Of a stretch of 64,000 nucleotides of DNA, positions 1 through 7,872 are shown one piece after another. Location of the stretch: assembly GCA_013538855.1 (NCBI GenBank), contig JABXJS010000139.1:1-64000 (forward strand), written 5' to 3'. Origin of the DNA: Herpetosiphonaceae bacterium (lineage in GTDB: Bacteria > Chloroflexota > Chloroflexia > Chloroflexales > Herpetosiphonaceae). Each line of letters opens with the position of its first letter. Positions within the stretch are counted from its first letter, which is position 1. The translations under genes were made by a program, and so were the position numbers. The notes under the pieces were generated by a model. It was not told the origin of the DNA and did no database searches. It worked only from the letters and a program-made list of their open reading frames with translations.

Positions 1-104
1 CACGGTTCCTTTCTTGGTTGGCACCACAAAGGATACCGCACGATTCGGCCGCCACACCGTTTACCCTGGCCCCAGGGAGTCCTGTGATCTACTGATTCTA
101 CAAG

Positions 105-392
105 GTGCTGCTGCCGCTGGCCGCGCCGGGCATGGTCACCACGGGCCTGCTGGCCTTTATCGCCGCCTGGAACGAGTATCTCTACGCGCTGTCGTTTACG
201 CAGACGCCAGACAAGCGCACCGTGCCGGTGGCGATCACCAGCTTCTCGGGCAGCGGCGGCAGTAGCTTCGAGCTGCCCTGGGGCCAGATCACGGCCGCCT
301 CGGTGCTGGTCACCATCCCGATCATCGTGCTCACCTTGATCTTCCAGCGCCGCATTTTGGCGGGCCTCACGGCTGGGGCTGTCAAAGGGTAG
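105..392 (+). CDS. C-terminal fragment of sugar ABC transporter permease (MalG-like)
   Basis: The 95 residues match the end of binding-protein-dependent sugar permeases of the MalG type: the LPLAAPG stretch of the EAA loop that contacts the ATPase, then WNEYLYAL and a last membrane helix. The frame is closed by a TGA at 93-95, two codons before the family match begins (FYK at 96-104), and nothing upstream in any frame looks like the missing part. The gene is therefore 5'-truncated, by rearrangement or by an assembly join. The GTG at 105 is only the first start codon available and is probably not a real start. Its stop overlaps the amylosucrase start by one base (TAGTG), which suggests sucrose or another glucoside as substrate of the lost transporter. 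Confidence 0.75.
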   Translation: MLLPLAAPGMVTTGLLAFIAAWNEYLYALSFTQTPDKRTVPVAITSFSGSGGSSFELPWGQITAASVLVTIPIIVLTLIFQRRILAGLTAGAVKG

Positions 393-2386
393 TGCCTGTG
401 CAAAACCGCTTTGCCCTTACGTCACCACAGCAGGTCCTGTTCGAGCACCTGCTGACCACCCTCCAGCCAACAATCGAAGAGCAGCTAGGCCGCAGCCGGG
501 ACGCAGATGTGTTCCGGCTGCGCTTAGCGCGCCACTTCGGCGATCTGTACGATGGACTGGCACGCCTCTATGGCCCGCAGCAGCTCCCAGACTTGCTGGA
601 GCAGATCGGCGCACGCTTGGTCGCCGCCGCCGCCCAGCGCCCTGAGCCGCTGCGCCTGCTGGACCTTGAGCGCGAGATGACGCCCGACTGGTTCCAGCGC
701 TCAACGATGATCGGCGGCATCTATTATGTCGATCTGTTCGCAGACACGCTGGCTGGCGTGCAGAGCCACATCGACTACCTGCAAGAGCTAGGCGTGAACT
801 ATGTGCACCTGATGCCGCTGCTGCGCCCGCGCTTCGGCCCCAACGATGGCGGCTACGCCGTGGAGGACTACCGCGCCGTCGATCCGCGCCTCGGCAGCCT
901 CGACGATCTGACGCGGCTGGCGCAGGCTTTCCACGCCGCCGGTATCTGCCTGTGCCTCGATGTCGTCGTCAACCACACTGCCAAGGAGCACCGCTGGGCG
1001 CAGGCGGCGCGCGCAGGCGATCCCACCTACCACGACTTCTACCTGACCTTTCCCGACCGCACGCTACCCGACCAGTACGAGCGCACTTTGCCCGAAGTCT
1101 TCCCCGACTTCGCGCCAGGCAACTTCACCTGGTACGCCGATTTCGCCGGCAGCGGCCGCTGGGTCTGGACCACGTTCAACGAGTTTCAGTGGGACCTCAA
1201 CTACGCCAATCCGCACGTGTGGCTGGAGATGCTGGACATTCTGCTCTATCTGTCCAACCTGGGCGTCGATGTGCTGCGCCTCGACGCGGTGCCGTTTATG
1301 TGGAAGCGCATGGGCACCAACGCGCAGAACCAGCCCGAGGTGCTCGACATCCTCCAGGCCTGGCGCGCGGCGATGCGCGTGGTGTGCCCGGCGACCATCT
1401 GCAAGGCCGAGGCGATTGTGGCCCCCGATGATCTTGTGCAGTACCTGGGGCAGGGCCAGCGCACCGGCAAGCTGTGCGAGCTGGCCTATCACAACTCGCT
1501 GATGGTGCTGCTGTGGAGCAGCCTAGCCACCGGCAAGGCCAACCTGATCACCCACTCGCTGCACCAGATGCCGCCGACGCCGCCAGGCACCGCCTGGATC
1601 ACCTACGTGCGCTGCCACGACGACATCGGCTGGGCCGTGACCGACAGCAACGCCGAGGCCGTGGGCGAGAGCGGCGGCGGCCATCGCAGCTTCTTGAGCG
1701 AGTGGTACGCCGGGCTGTTCCCCGGCTCGTGGGCGCGCGGCGTGGTCTTTCAGTTCAACCCAGCCACCAACGACCGGCGCATCAGCGGCATGACCGCCTC
1801 GCTGGCCGGGCTGGAGCACGCGCTCGAGGTAGACGACCGCTACCAGGTCGATCTGGCCATCCGGCGCATCACGCTGCTCTACAGCGTGATCATGGCCTTC
1901 GGCGGCATTCCGCTCATCTACATGGGCGACGAGCTGGGCCTGCTCAATGACCCGAGCTACCTGCACGATCCGGCCAAGGCCGCCGACAACCGCTGGCTGC
2001 ATCGCCCGCCGATGAACTGGGGCATCGCCGCCAAGCGCCAGCAGCCGGACTCGATCCCCGGCCGCATCTGGAGCGCCATGCGCCACCTGATCACCACGCG
2101 CAAGCACACGCCAGCCCTGCACGCCGCTGGCCCGGCCGTGCCGTTCTGGACCAACAACGAGCACGTGTTTGGCTTTGTGCGCAGCCATCCGTATGGCCAC
2201 GTGCTGGTGCTGGCCAACCTCAGCGCCAGCTATCAGCACGTCGCCAGCGAGCTGATCTGGCACGCCGGGCTGCGCGGTGAGATTTTCGACCGGCTGGCCC
2301 AGCAGGCCAAGCCGCTGGACCTGCACCACGACCGCATCGCGCTTGAGCCGTACCAGACGCTCTGGCTGATGGGCAGTCAACGCTAA
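392..2386 (+). CDS. amylosucrase (GH13 family)
   Basis: This 664-residue protein has the size and order of amylosucrases: a helical N-terminal region, a (beta/alpha)8 barrel from about residue 105, and a C-terminal beta domain. The GH13 signature regions are present: DVVVNH; LRLDAV with the nucleophile Asp298; CKAEA with acid/base Glu340; and CHDD around Asp410-411. Amylosucrase transfers glucose from sucrose onto an alpha-glucan and releases fructose. A fructokinase gene follows directly, which fits that product. The GTG start overlaps the upstream permease stop by one base, so translation is likely coupled. Sucrose hydrolase of the same subfamily is the main alternative; family assignment is firm. 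Confidence 0.9.
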   Translation: MPVQNRFALTSPQQVLFEHLLTTLQPTIEEQLGRSRDADVFRLRLARHFGDLYDGLARLYGPQQLPDLLEQIGARLVAAAAQRPEPLRLLDLEREMTPDWFQRSTMIGGIYYVDLFADTLAGVQSHIDYLQELGVNYVHLMPLLRPRFGPNDGGYAVEDYRAVDPRLGSLDDLTRLAQAFHAAGICLCLDVVVNHTAKEHRWAQAARAGDPTYHDFYLTFPDRTLPDQYERTLPEVFPDFAPGNFTWYADFAGSGRWVWTTFNEFQWDLNYANPHVWLEMLDILLYLSNLGVDVLRLDAVPFMWKRMGTNAQNQPEVLDILQAWRAAMRVVCPATICKAEAIVAPDDLVQYLGQGQRTGKLCELAYHNSLMVLLWSSLATGKANLITHSLHQMPPTPPGTAWITYVRCHDDIGWAVTDSNAEAVGESGGGHRSFLSEWYAGLFPGSWARGVVFQFNPATNDRRISGMTASLAGLEHALEVDDRYQVDLAIRRITLLYSVIMAFGGIPLIYMGDELGLLNDPSYLHDPAKAADNRWLHRPPMNWGIAAKRQQPDSIPGRIWSAMRHLITTRKHTPALHAAGPAVPFWTNNEHVFGFVRSHPYGHVLVLANLSASYQHVASELIWHAGLRGEIFDRLAQQAKPLDLHHDRIALEPYQTLWLMGSQR

Positions 2387-2401
2387 TTGAGAGGTGCTGC
2401 T

Positions 2402-3352
2402 ATGCCTGATGTGCTCGCCCTTGGCGAGATGTTGATCGACTTTGTGCCAACCACGCCGGGCCTTGGCGTTGAAGGCACGCCAACCTGGGAGCGCGTGCCC
2501 GGCGGCGCGCCTGCCAATGTGGCCGTCGGCGTGGCGCGGCTTGGCGTCAGCGCTGGCTTCCTGGGCAAGGTCGGCGATGATCCGTTTGGCCACCTGCTGG
2601 CGGCGACGCTGCGCGAGAACGCCGTCGATGTGCGCGGGCTGTGCTTTACCGCGACAGCGCGCACGGCGCTGGCCTTTGTGGCCCTGGCCGCCGACGGCGA
2701 GCGCGACTTTGTGTTCTACCGCCACCCGAGCGCCGACATGCTCTACGCGCCTGACGATGTTGACGCCGCAGCCATCGCCAGCGCGCGCATCCTGCACTTC
2801 GGCTCGATCAGCGCGATCAGCGAGCCAAGCCGCTCGGCCACCCTGCGCGCCATCGAGATCGCCCAGCAGCACCAGCTGCTGATCTCGTTCGACCCCAACC
2901 TGCGCCTGCCGCTGTGGTCGTCCGCCGCTGCGGCGCGCACCACGATTCGCTCGCTCTTCCCGTCGGCGCACGTGATCAAAGTGAGCGTCGAGGAGCTAGA
3001 GTTCCTGACCGGCGAGGCCGACATCGAGCGCGCCGCCCGCAGCCTGTGGCATCCGGCGCTGCGCCTGCTGGCGGTCACGCAAGGCCCCGGCGGCTGCACC
3101 TACGTGCTGCCAGCGGCGAGCGGCCACGTGCCCGCGCCCAGCGTGCAGGCCAGCGACACCACCGGGGCCGGCGACAGCTTCACCGCCGCGCTGCTGGCCC
3201 AGCTCGCCGCTGACCCGGCGCTGCTCGATCAGCCCGCCGCGCTCGCCGCAGCGCTGCGCTTCGCCTGCGCCGCCGGCGCGATCACCACCACCAGACGCGG
3301 CGCGATCCCGGCCCTGCCCACCCGCGCGGAGATCACGGCGCTGCTGGGGTAG
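2402..3352 (+). CDS. fructokinase, PfkB family sugar kinase
   Basis: A PfkB/ribokinase-fold kinase of 316 residues. The N-terminal LGEMLIDF, the GGAPANVA substrate-binding motif near residue 35 and the C-terminal DTTGAGDSF signature with catalytic Asp258 are all visible. The ATG at 2402 is preferred over an in-frame TTG at 2387 because GAGAGG sits in ribosome-binding position before it. It would phosphorylate fructose with ATP. Directly following amylosucrase by 15 bases, it most likely salvages the fructose released from sucrose. Related PfkB kinases use other sugars (for example 2-keto-3-deoxygluconate), so the substrate rests on context. Confidence 0.88.
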   Translation: MPDVLALGEMLIDFVPTTPGLGVEGTPTWERVPGGAPANVAVGVARLGVSAGFLGKVGDDPFGHLLAATLRENAVDVRGLCFTATARTALAFVALAADGERDFVFYRHPSADMLYAPDDVDAAAIASARILHFGSISAISEPSRSATLRAIEIAQQHQLLISFDPNLRLPLWSSAAAARTTIRSLFPSAHVIKVSVEELEFLTGEADIERAARSLWHPALRLLAVTQGPGGCTYVLPAASGHVPAPSVQASDTTGAGDSFTAALLAQLAADPALLDQPAALAAALRFACAAGAITTTRRGAIPALPTRAEITALLG

Positions 3353-3367
3353 CCGACCAGCCCACCA

Positions 3368-3400
3368 CGCCCGTCAGCAGCGCGCTGACGGGCGTTTTTT
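3368..3400 (+). terminator. rho-independent terminator after fructokinase
   Basis: A perfect 10-bp stem (3368-3377 with 3385-3394, GC-rich) with a 7-base loop is followed immediately by six T residues at 3395-3400. It ends the sucrose-use unit. Confidence 0.92.
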
Positions 3401-3728
3401 GTTGCCTGCGGGGCTGATCAAGCGATGACAGTAGACAGCGCAATCTCCGCTGTGCACTGCTGGTGGGCGTTTGATGGCGAATTGCGGCTATGGGTATTGA
3501 TGATTGCTGGTCGCGCTTGCTCATCAGATCTGCTGCTGCCCAGCCTAGCTGATGCGCAATTGACGGCAGCGGAACAGGACTCAGGCCCGCTCGTGTGCGC
3601 CGCACCCGCTCGTCTGCGTCTAGCGACCGCCAGCGCTAGCAGCCACAGGCAACCCTGGCACATAAGCGCCCAGCGCCACCAAATAGGGTTGGTGGCGCTG
3701 GACATGTGCGCTCCACGGACATGAACGA
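3401..3728. other. intergenic region between convergent units
   Basis: No convincing gene is seen on either strand. The only feature is a perfect 12-bp hairpin (3671-3682 with 3689-3700, 6-base loop) that lies downstream of the minus-strand phosphotransferase gene and probably ends its transcript. It has no T-tract on either side. Confidence 0.6.
3671..3700 (-). terminator. hairpin, probable terminator of the minus-strand phosphotransferase
   Basis: The arm CAGCGCCACCAA and its exact complement form a 12-bp stem with a 6-base loop. It lies 29 bases beyond the stop of the minus-strand gene. There is no U-tract, so it may work with Rho or as a 3'-end stabiliser. Confidence 0.5.
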
Positions 3729-6353
3729 TCAGGCCGCCTGGCGATACACACAGCCATTGGTCGCATCAAGGGTGATTAGCTCACCATCGCGCAGGTGCTG
3801 AAGAGCGCCAAGCACATTCACCACTGCGGGCAGACCATACTCGCGGGCAATAATCGCACCATGCGAGAGCTGACCGCCGATCTCCAGCACCAGGCCCTTC
3901 AGCAGCGGAAACACCGGCGTCCAGCTCGGATCGGTTGAGCGCGTGACCACGATGTCGCCAGGTTGAATCGTGTGCACAAGCTGCGGCGCATCAATGATGC
4001 GCACGCGCCCCTCGACACAGCCGGGGCTGACGGCCAGCCCACGCAGCACGTCGCCCTCAGCGGCGCTGGGCAGACTTGCCAGCGGCTGCCCGTGCGCATC
4101 AATCGTATCTGGCGCAGGCGTTGCGCACCAAAAGTTGTAGGCGGCCCGCCGGGCGCTGGCGCGTGCGCCAATTGGCGGCTCTGCTGCTTGCGCAGCATTC
4201 GTTGCGGCCGCCTCAATCTCATTGTGCAGCAGAAAGAAGATGTCATCGGCGGCGCTCAAGCGGCCCTGCTGCGCCCAGCGGCGGCCTAGCTCGGCGTAGG
4301 CGCGACGGCGGGGCAGATTGAGGCAGGCCAGGTCAAAACGGCTGTTGTCACGGGCGCGCACGGCCGCCTGTGCGCTGCGCAGAAGCCGCTGCACAATCCT
4401 GCGGCGCATGCCGCGCAGCTGACCGAGCACAGCCGTGATCGCCGCCTCTGCCTGCGTCTCAGCCGCGTCGCTCGGCGCTGCGCTGGCTGTGCGCAGGTAG
4501 CCAGCGAGCCAAATCAGCAGCTCGGTTGGCTGCTCCACCCAGCGCGGCACCAGCAGCTCCGGCTCAGCAATACAGTGATGGCCGTAGTCCGCCAGAAACT
4601 GCGCAAGCAGCTCACGGGCGTGCGCGGCCTGTGGCGCTGTTTGCAGCGTCTCTAGCGCCTGCTGCTGGTCGCCGTCGAGGATTGAGGCGCTAAGCCCTTG
4701 GTGCTCGATCTCCTGCGCCAGCTCGCGCAGCCGCTGGCCCATGGTGGCGCTGTGGATGCCAGCAATGCCCGCCAGCAGGTGCGGTGCGCTGACCGTATCA
4801 TTGAGCCAGCGGCGCAGCGCACCAGACAGCAGCGAGAAAGACACAAACGCCTGCTGGCTCAGCATATTGTGGCGCTGCATCATCTGGAGGTAGCGCTCCT
4901 CCCAGCGTGTCTGAAGCAGCGTCCATAGCTCAGCGTCGGTGTGCTGGGCAACGTCAAGCACCTCAGCCTTCCACGCGCGCAGACGCTCGGCAGCCGCAGC
5001 TGGCTTTTGCGGCAGGCTGGCGTCCGAGCGCCCAAGCTGCTTCTGCGCCCGCATGATCCCACGCGCCATGCCCGGCAGCCGTGACAGCAGCCGCAGCGGT
5101 CGAAACGAGCCATGCGGCGGCAGGTCAGGGCGACGGCTGCCCCATGAGGCGTCAAACAGCGCTGTGGGCACGCCCATATCCACCATCATCATGCGCATCG
5201 CGCCCTCGTTGGCGTACAGCCGCCCATACAGCCGCCGCGCCAGCGTTGGCCCACCAGCGCCGCCCTGCGCCTGCACCATGCGCTCGCCCCAGCTGCGAAA
5301 GCCAGACCACGTCAGCGGGCTAACTGGGTAGGGCAGCACCTCGCCAAAGTTTGCGCGGGTCCACAGGTCGCCTGGCTGCATCGGCGCTTGCTCATCAACA
5401 AACCACACATCGTCGCCAGGCGCTGTCGGCGGCGCTACGCTTGTGCCGCCGTGGGCCAGCGTGGTGATCGGTCGCGCCTGGAGAATCCACACCTGCGCCG
5501 CAGCACATGCCCACTCAATGTCCTGGGGCGCGCCAGCCAGCGCTTCGATCTCGCGGCCAAGCCGTATCAGCTCGTGCAGCGTCGCCGCTGGCAGCTGCTG
5601 CTGCGATTGGCCGCGATCATGCTCCAGCACCGTCGCACGCTCACGGTCAACCACCAGCGTCTCCGGTGTAACGTGACCATGGACGAGCGCCGCGCCCAGG
5701 CCAGCGCCAGCGTTGAGCATCATCTGCGACGGATCGCTGGTAAGCGGATTGCAGGTGAAGAGCACGCCAGCCAGCTCAGCCTGCACCATGCGCTGAACAA
5801 CCACTGCTAGCGCCTGATCGGCTGCCAGCATGCCGCGCTGCTGCCGATAGGCAATCGCACGGGCCGTCCACAGGCTCGCCCAGCACTCCTTCACCGCCGT
5901 GACCAGCGCCGCTGCACCCTCGACATGCAGAAAGCTCTCGTGCTGCCCGGCGAAGCTTGCGGCAGCGGAGTCCTCGGCGCTGGCCGAGGAGCGCACAGCA
6001 ACCGCCGCTGGGGCCGGAGCCAGCGCTGCGTAGGCTGTGAGCAGCGCCGACTGCACCGCCTGGGGCATGGCGGCGGCCATATAGGCGGCCTGAAGCCGCG
6101 CAGCGGCCTGCGCGAGGCTCTGCTGGTCGTGTGGATCGACAGCGTGGAGCGCGGCCTCGATGTCCGGCAGAAGGTTGTTGCTGTCAACAAAGCTGCGGTA
6201 GGCAGCGCAGCTGAGCACAAAGCCCGCCGGAACTGGGAGGCCCTGCTGGAACAGCAGCGCCAGGCGGCTGCCCTTGCCCCCAGCGACATCCAAACGACAC
6301 GCCGCGGCGCTAGCAAAGTCGGGAGCAAGTGTATCACTTATCGTGTGTATCAT
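3729..6353 (-). CDS. rph: rifamycin phosphotransferase-like PEP-utilising enzyme
   Basis: An 874-residue protein with the three-part build of rifampicin phosphotransferases: an N-terminal PPDK/ATP-grasp domain (GGKGSRL near residue 27; the RSSASAED and SFAGQHES motifs), a long middle domain, and a C-terminal swivelling phosphohistidine domain with the LSHGAIIAREYG motif. The predicted phosphocarrier is His831. Characterised Rph enzymes move the beta-phosphate of ATP to rifampicin. PEP synthase is the alternative, but it has a CHAAI-type motif and a larger C-terminal domain. The ATG at 6353 is chosen because AAGGAG precedes it. It overlaps the end of the TetR gene by 20 bases, so the two form one operon. 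The real substrate is unproven. Confidence 0.75.
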   Translation of the reverse strand: MIHTISDTLAPDFASAAACRLDVAGGKGSRLALLFQQGLPVPAGFVLSCAAYRSFVDSNNLLPDIEAALHAVDPHDQQSLAQAAARLQAAYMAAAMPQAVQSALLTAYAALAPAPAAVAVRSSASAEDSAAASFAGQHESFLHVEGAAALVTAVKECWASLWTARAIAYRQQRGMLAADQALAVVVQRMVQAELAGVLFTCNPLTSDPSQMMLNAGAGLGAALVHGHVTPETLVVDRERATVLEHDRGQSQQQLPAATLHELIRLGREIEALAGAPQDIEWACAAAQVWILQARPITTLAHGGTSVAPPTAPGDDVWFVDEQAPMQPGDLWTRANFGEVLPYPVSPLTWSGFRSWGERMVQAQGGAGGPTLARRLYGRLYANEGAMRMMMVDMGVPTALFDASWGSRRPDLPPHGSFRPLRLLSRLPGMARGIMRAQKQLGRSDASLPQKPAAAAERLRAWKAEVLDVAQHTDAELWTLLQTRWEERYLQMMQRHNMLSQQAFVSFSLLSGALRRWLNDTVSAPHLLAGIAGIHSATMGQRLRELAQEIEHQGLSASILDGDQQQALETLQTAPQAAHARELLAQFLADYGHHCIAEPELLVPRWVEQPTELLIWLAGYLRTASAAPSDAAETQAEAAITAVLGQLRGMRRRIVQRLLRSAQAAVRARDNSRFDLACLNLPRRRAYAELGRRWAQQGRLSAADDIFFLLHNEIEAAATNAAQAAEPPIGARASARRAAYNFWCATPAPDTIDAHGQPLASLPSAAEGDVLRGLAVSPGCVEGRVRIIDAPQLVHTIQPGDIVVTRSTDPSWTPVFPLLKGLVLEIGGQLSHGAIIAREYGLPAVVNVLGALQHLRDGELITLDATNGCVYRQAA

Positions 6354-6957
6354 GCGATTCTCCTTGAGGATTGTTTGCTGCCGCAGCGAGCAGCTGCATC
6401 GCCCAGGAAACGTGATCGGCAGCCTCAGCCCAGCTAAGGCCCAGATAATCTTTGAAGGCGTTGACAACCGCCGACGATGACAAGATAAACAGCGTGTTGC
6501 GCAGCCGGGTGCGCTCTGCTTCCGAGCAGCCTTGAACTTGCCCGGCCAGCACGTGCTCGATCAGGCCCAGCCGCCGCGGCACTGTCACCGCCCGCACCCG
6601 TGTGGTCAGGTCGCTGACGAGCGCCGCCCGCACCAGCGCATCCTTGCCCTCTAGCTGCCCATAGATCTGACGAACCATCTCGGCCAGGTCGGCGACTGTG
6701 GTGGGCATGCTGAGCGGCGCGATGCCCAGCGCTGCGCCAAGGTGGCTCGGCAGCGCCTCTAGCAGCGCCTCTTTGTTTGGAAAGTAGCGGTAAACTGTTG
6801 GCACAGACACGCCGGCCGCCTGCGCGACCGCCGGAATGGTGATGTCGGCAAGGCCTGTGCTCATCACGGTCACCAGCCCTTCGAGTATTTGCGCTCGTGT
6901 TTGTTGCTTCTGTGCTTCACGTTTGTCACTGTGATACTCGCGTGTGTTGCTGCTCAT
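6334..6957 (-). CDS. TetR/AcrR family transcriptional repressor
   Basis: A 207-residue TetR-type regulator. The N-terminal helix-turn-helix is clear at about residues 20-65 (ITIPAVAQAAGVSVPTVYRYFPNKEALL), followed by a helical ligand-binding domain. It is the first gene of a minus-strand pair with the rifamycin-phosphotransferase-like gene. Two near-identical palindromes lie 18 to 48 bases before its start codon, so autorepression and ligand-induced expression of the pair is the likely control. Confidence 0.9.
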   Translation of the reverse strand: MSSNTREYHSDKREAQKQQTRAQILEGLVTVMSTGLADITIPAVAQAAGVSVPTVYRYFPNKEALLEALPSHLGAALGIAPLSMPTTVADLAEMVRQIYGQLEGKDALVRAALVSDLTTRVRAVTVPRRLGLIEHVLAGQVQGCSEAERTRLRNTLFILSSSAVVNAFKDYLGLSWAEAADHVSWAMQLLAAAANNPQGESHDTHDK

Positions 6958-6973
6958 GATTTATCACTTTGAT

Positions 6974-6988
6974 AATACGATTCGTATT
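6974..6988. promoter_or_regulatory. palindromic operator 1 upstream of tetR-rph
   Basis: AATACGA-T-TCGTATT is a perfect 15-bp dyad centred at 6981, 24 bases from the TetR start codon. It is AT-rich against a GC-rich background and typical of a TetR-family site. Confidence 0.7.
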
Positions 6989-6992
6989 GGCA

Positions 6993-7005
6993 ATATGATT
7001 CATAT
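6993..7005. promoter_or_regulatory. palindromic operator 2 upstream of tetR-rph
   Basis: ATATGA-T-TCATAT is a perfect 13-bp dyad centred at 6999, exactly 18 bp from operator 1 and differing from it at one base per half-site (ATAYGA). The pair looks like a double TetR operator. Confidence 0.7.
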
Positions 7006-7232
7006 CATGAAACCAGCTACGATGTCAAGCGCCAGCTTTCGATTGAGCGCCTACGGGCCGTGGCGCACACCACCCGCAGCTATAGGTGGCCAACGGGGAA
7101 CGAACGCGCTAGCACCAGCGTAGAATCTGTTGGCTGAGCCGTGACGCTCTACGCTGACGACTCTTTTTCAACAACAGCACGCCGGGCGCAGCCCCACAGC
7201 CACGGGGAGGCACGCTGGCAGAGGAGCAAGCA

Positions 7233-7742
7233 ATGCAGCACAGCACACACGGAACACACAACGGACACGCTGGTGCCCCGCTGCTCTGGAGCGGCATCTG
7301 GCTGGTGATTGTCGGCCTGCTCACGTTCCAGATCGGCGGCTTCATTGACAGCACCATCACCGCCGTGAAGCTGCGCCACACAGCAGCGCAGACCAGCGGG
7401 ACAATCACGGCGGTTCACCTGCGCGACGAGGAAGATATGCGCGCCAGCTCGATCACCTACGCCTACACTGTGGTCAGCGAGGAGCGCGGGCGTGAGCACT
7501 TCGAGAGCACGCAGGTGCTGTATGGGCCGCTTGGGGCACCGCCGACGCTAGGCGCGGATGTAACGGTGCGCTACGTGCCAAGCGACCCGCGCCGCTCCAG
7601 CCTGGCGCAGATCGACCGCATACCCAGCGGCAGCGCCGTGCGTATCGAGGTGATCTTCGGCCTGATCTTGGTCGCAAGCGTGCGCCGTCTGATCACCCAC
7701 GGCCACCAGCTGCTGCACGCCCGCCAGCACAGCGCCCCCTAG
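7233..7742 (+). CDS. DUF3592 membrane protein (copy 1)
   Basis: A 169-residue protein with an N-terminal membrane helix (about residues 17-37), a central extracytoplasmic beta-rich domain and a second hydrophobic helix near residue 135-153. The conserved YVPSDPRRSSLAQID segment before the second helix marks the DUF3592 family. Two related genes occur at 16500 and 17743. It is preceded by GAGGAGC-type ribosome-binding sequence and stands alone between divergent and convergent neighbours. No function is established for the family. Confidence 0.75.
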   Translation: MQHSTHGTHNGHAGAPLLWSGIWLVIVGLLTFQIGGFIDSTITAVKLRHTAAQTSGTITAVHLRDEEDMRASSITYAYTVVSEERGREHFESTQVLYGPLGAPPTLGADVTVRYVPSDPRRSSLAQIDRIPSGSAVRIEVIFGLILVASVRRLITHGHQLLHARQHSAP

Positions 7743-7832
7743 GCCAGCTGTCGTGTGCGCAACGCAAAGCGCACATGCAGCGTGCGCCAGCAGCGCAGCG
7801 GCGAGTAGCGCCCGAGATTGTGGCGGCAGCCT

Positions 7833-7864
7833 GCGGCGCTCCCAGAGCTTCCTGGGAGCGCCGC
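7833..7864. terminator. hairpin between convergent genes
   Basis: A perfect 13-bp stem (GCGGCGCTCCCAG with its complement, 6-base loop) lies between the DUF3592 gene and the stop of the minus-strand beta-propeller gene. It has no T-tract but sits where a shared terminator is expected. Confidence 0.55.
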
Positions 7865-7872
7865 GTGGTGGT

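Noticed and set aside
1523-2971. Long minus-strand open frame (482 codons) antisense to amylosucrase and fructokinase
   Set aside because: It is Arg/Ala/Gly/His-rich with no family motif and mirrors the codon pattern of the real genes; typical of GC-rich DNA.
3425-3724. Plus-strand open frame of 99 codons in the gap after the fructokinase terminator
   Set aside because: No ribosome-binding site or family resemblance, and it runs through the hairpin at 3671-3700.
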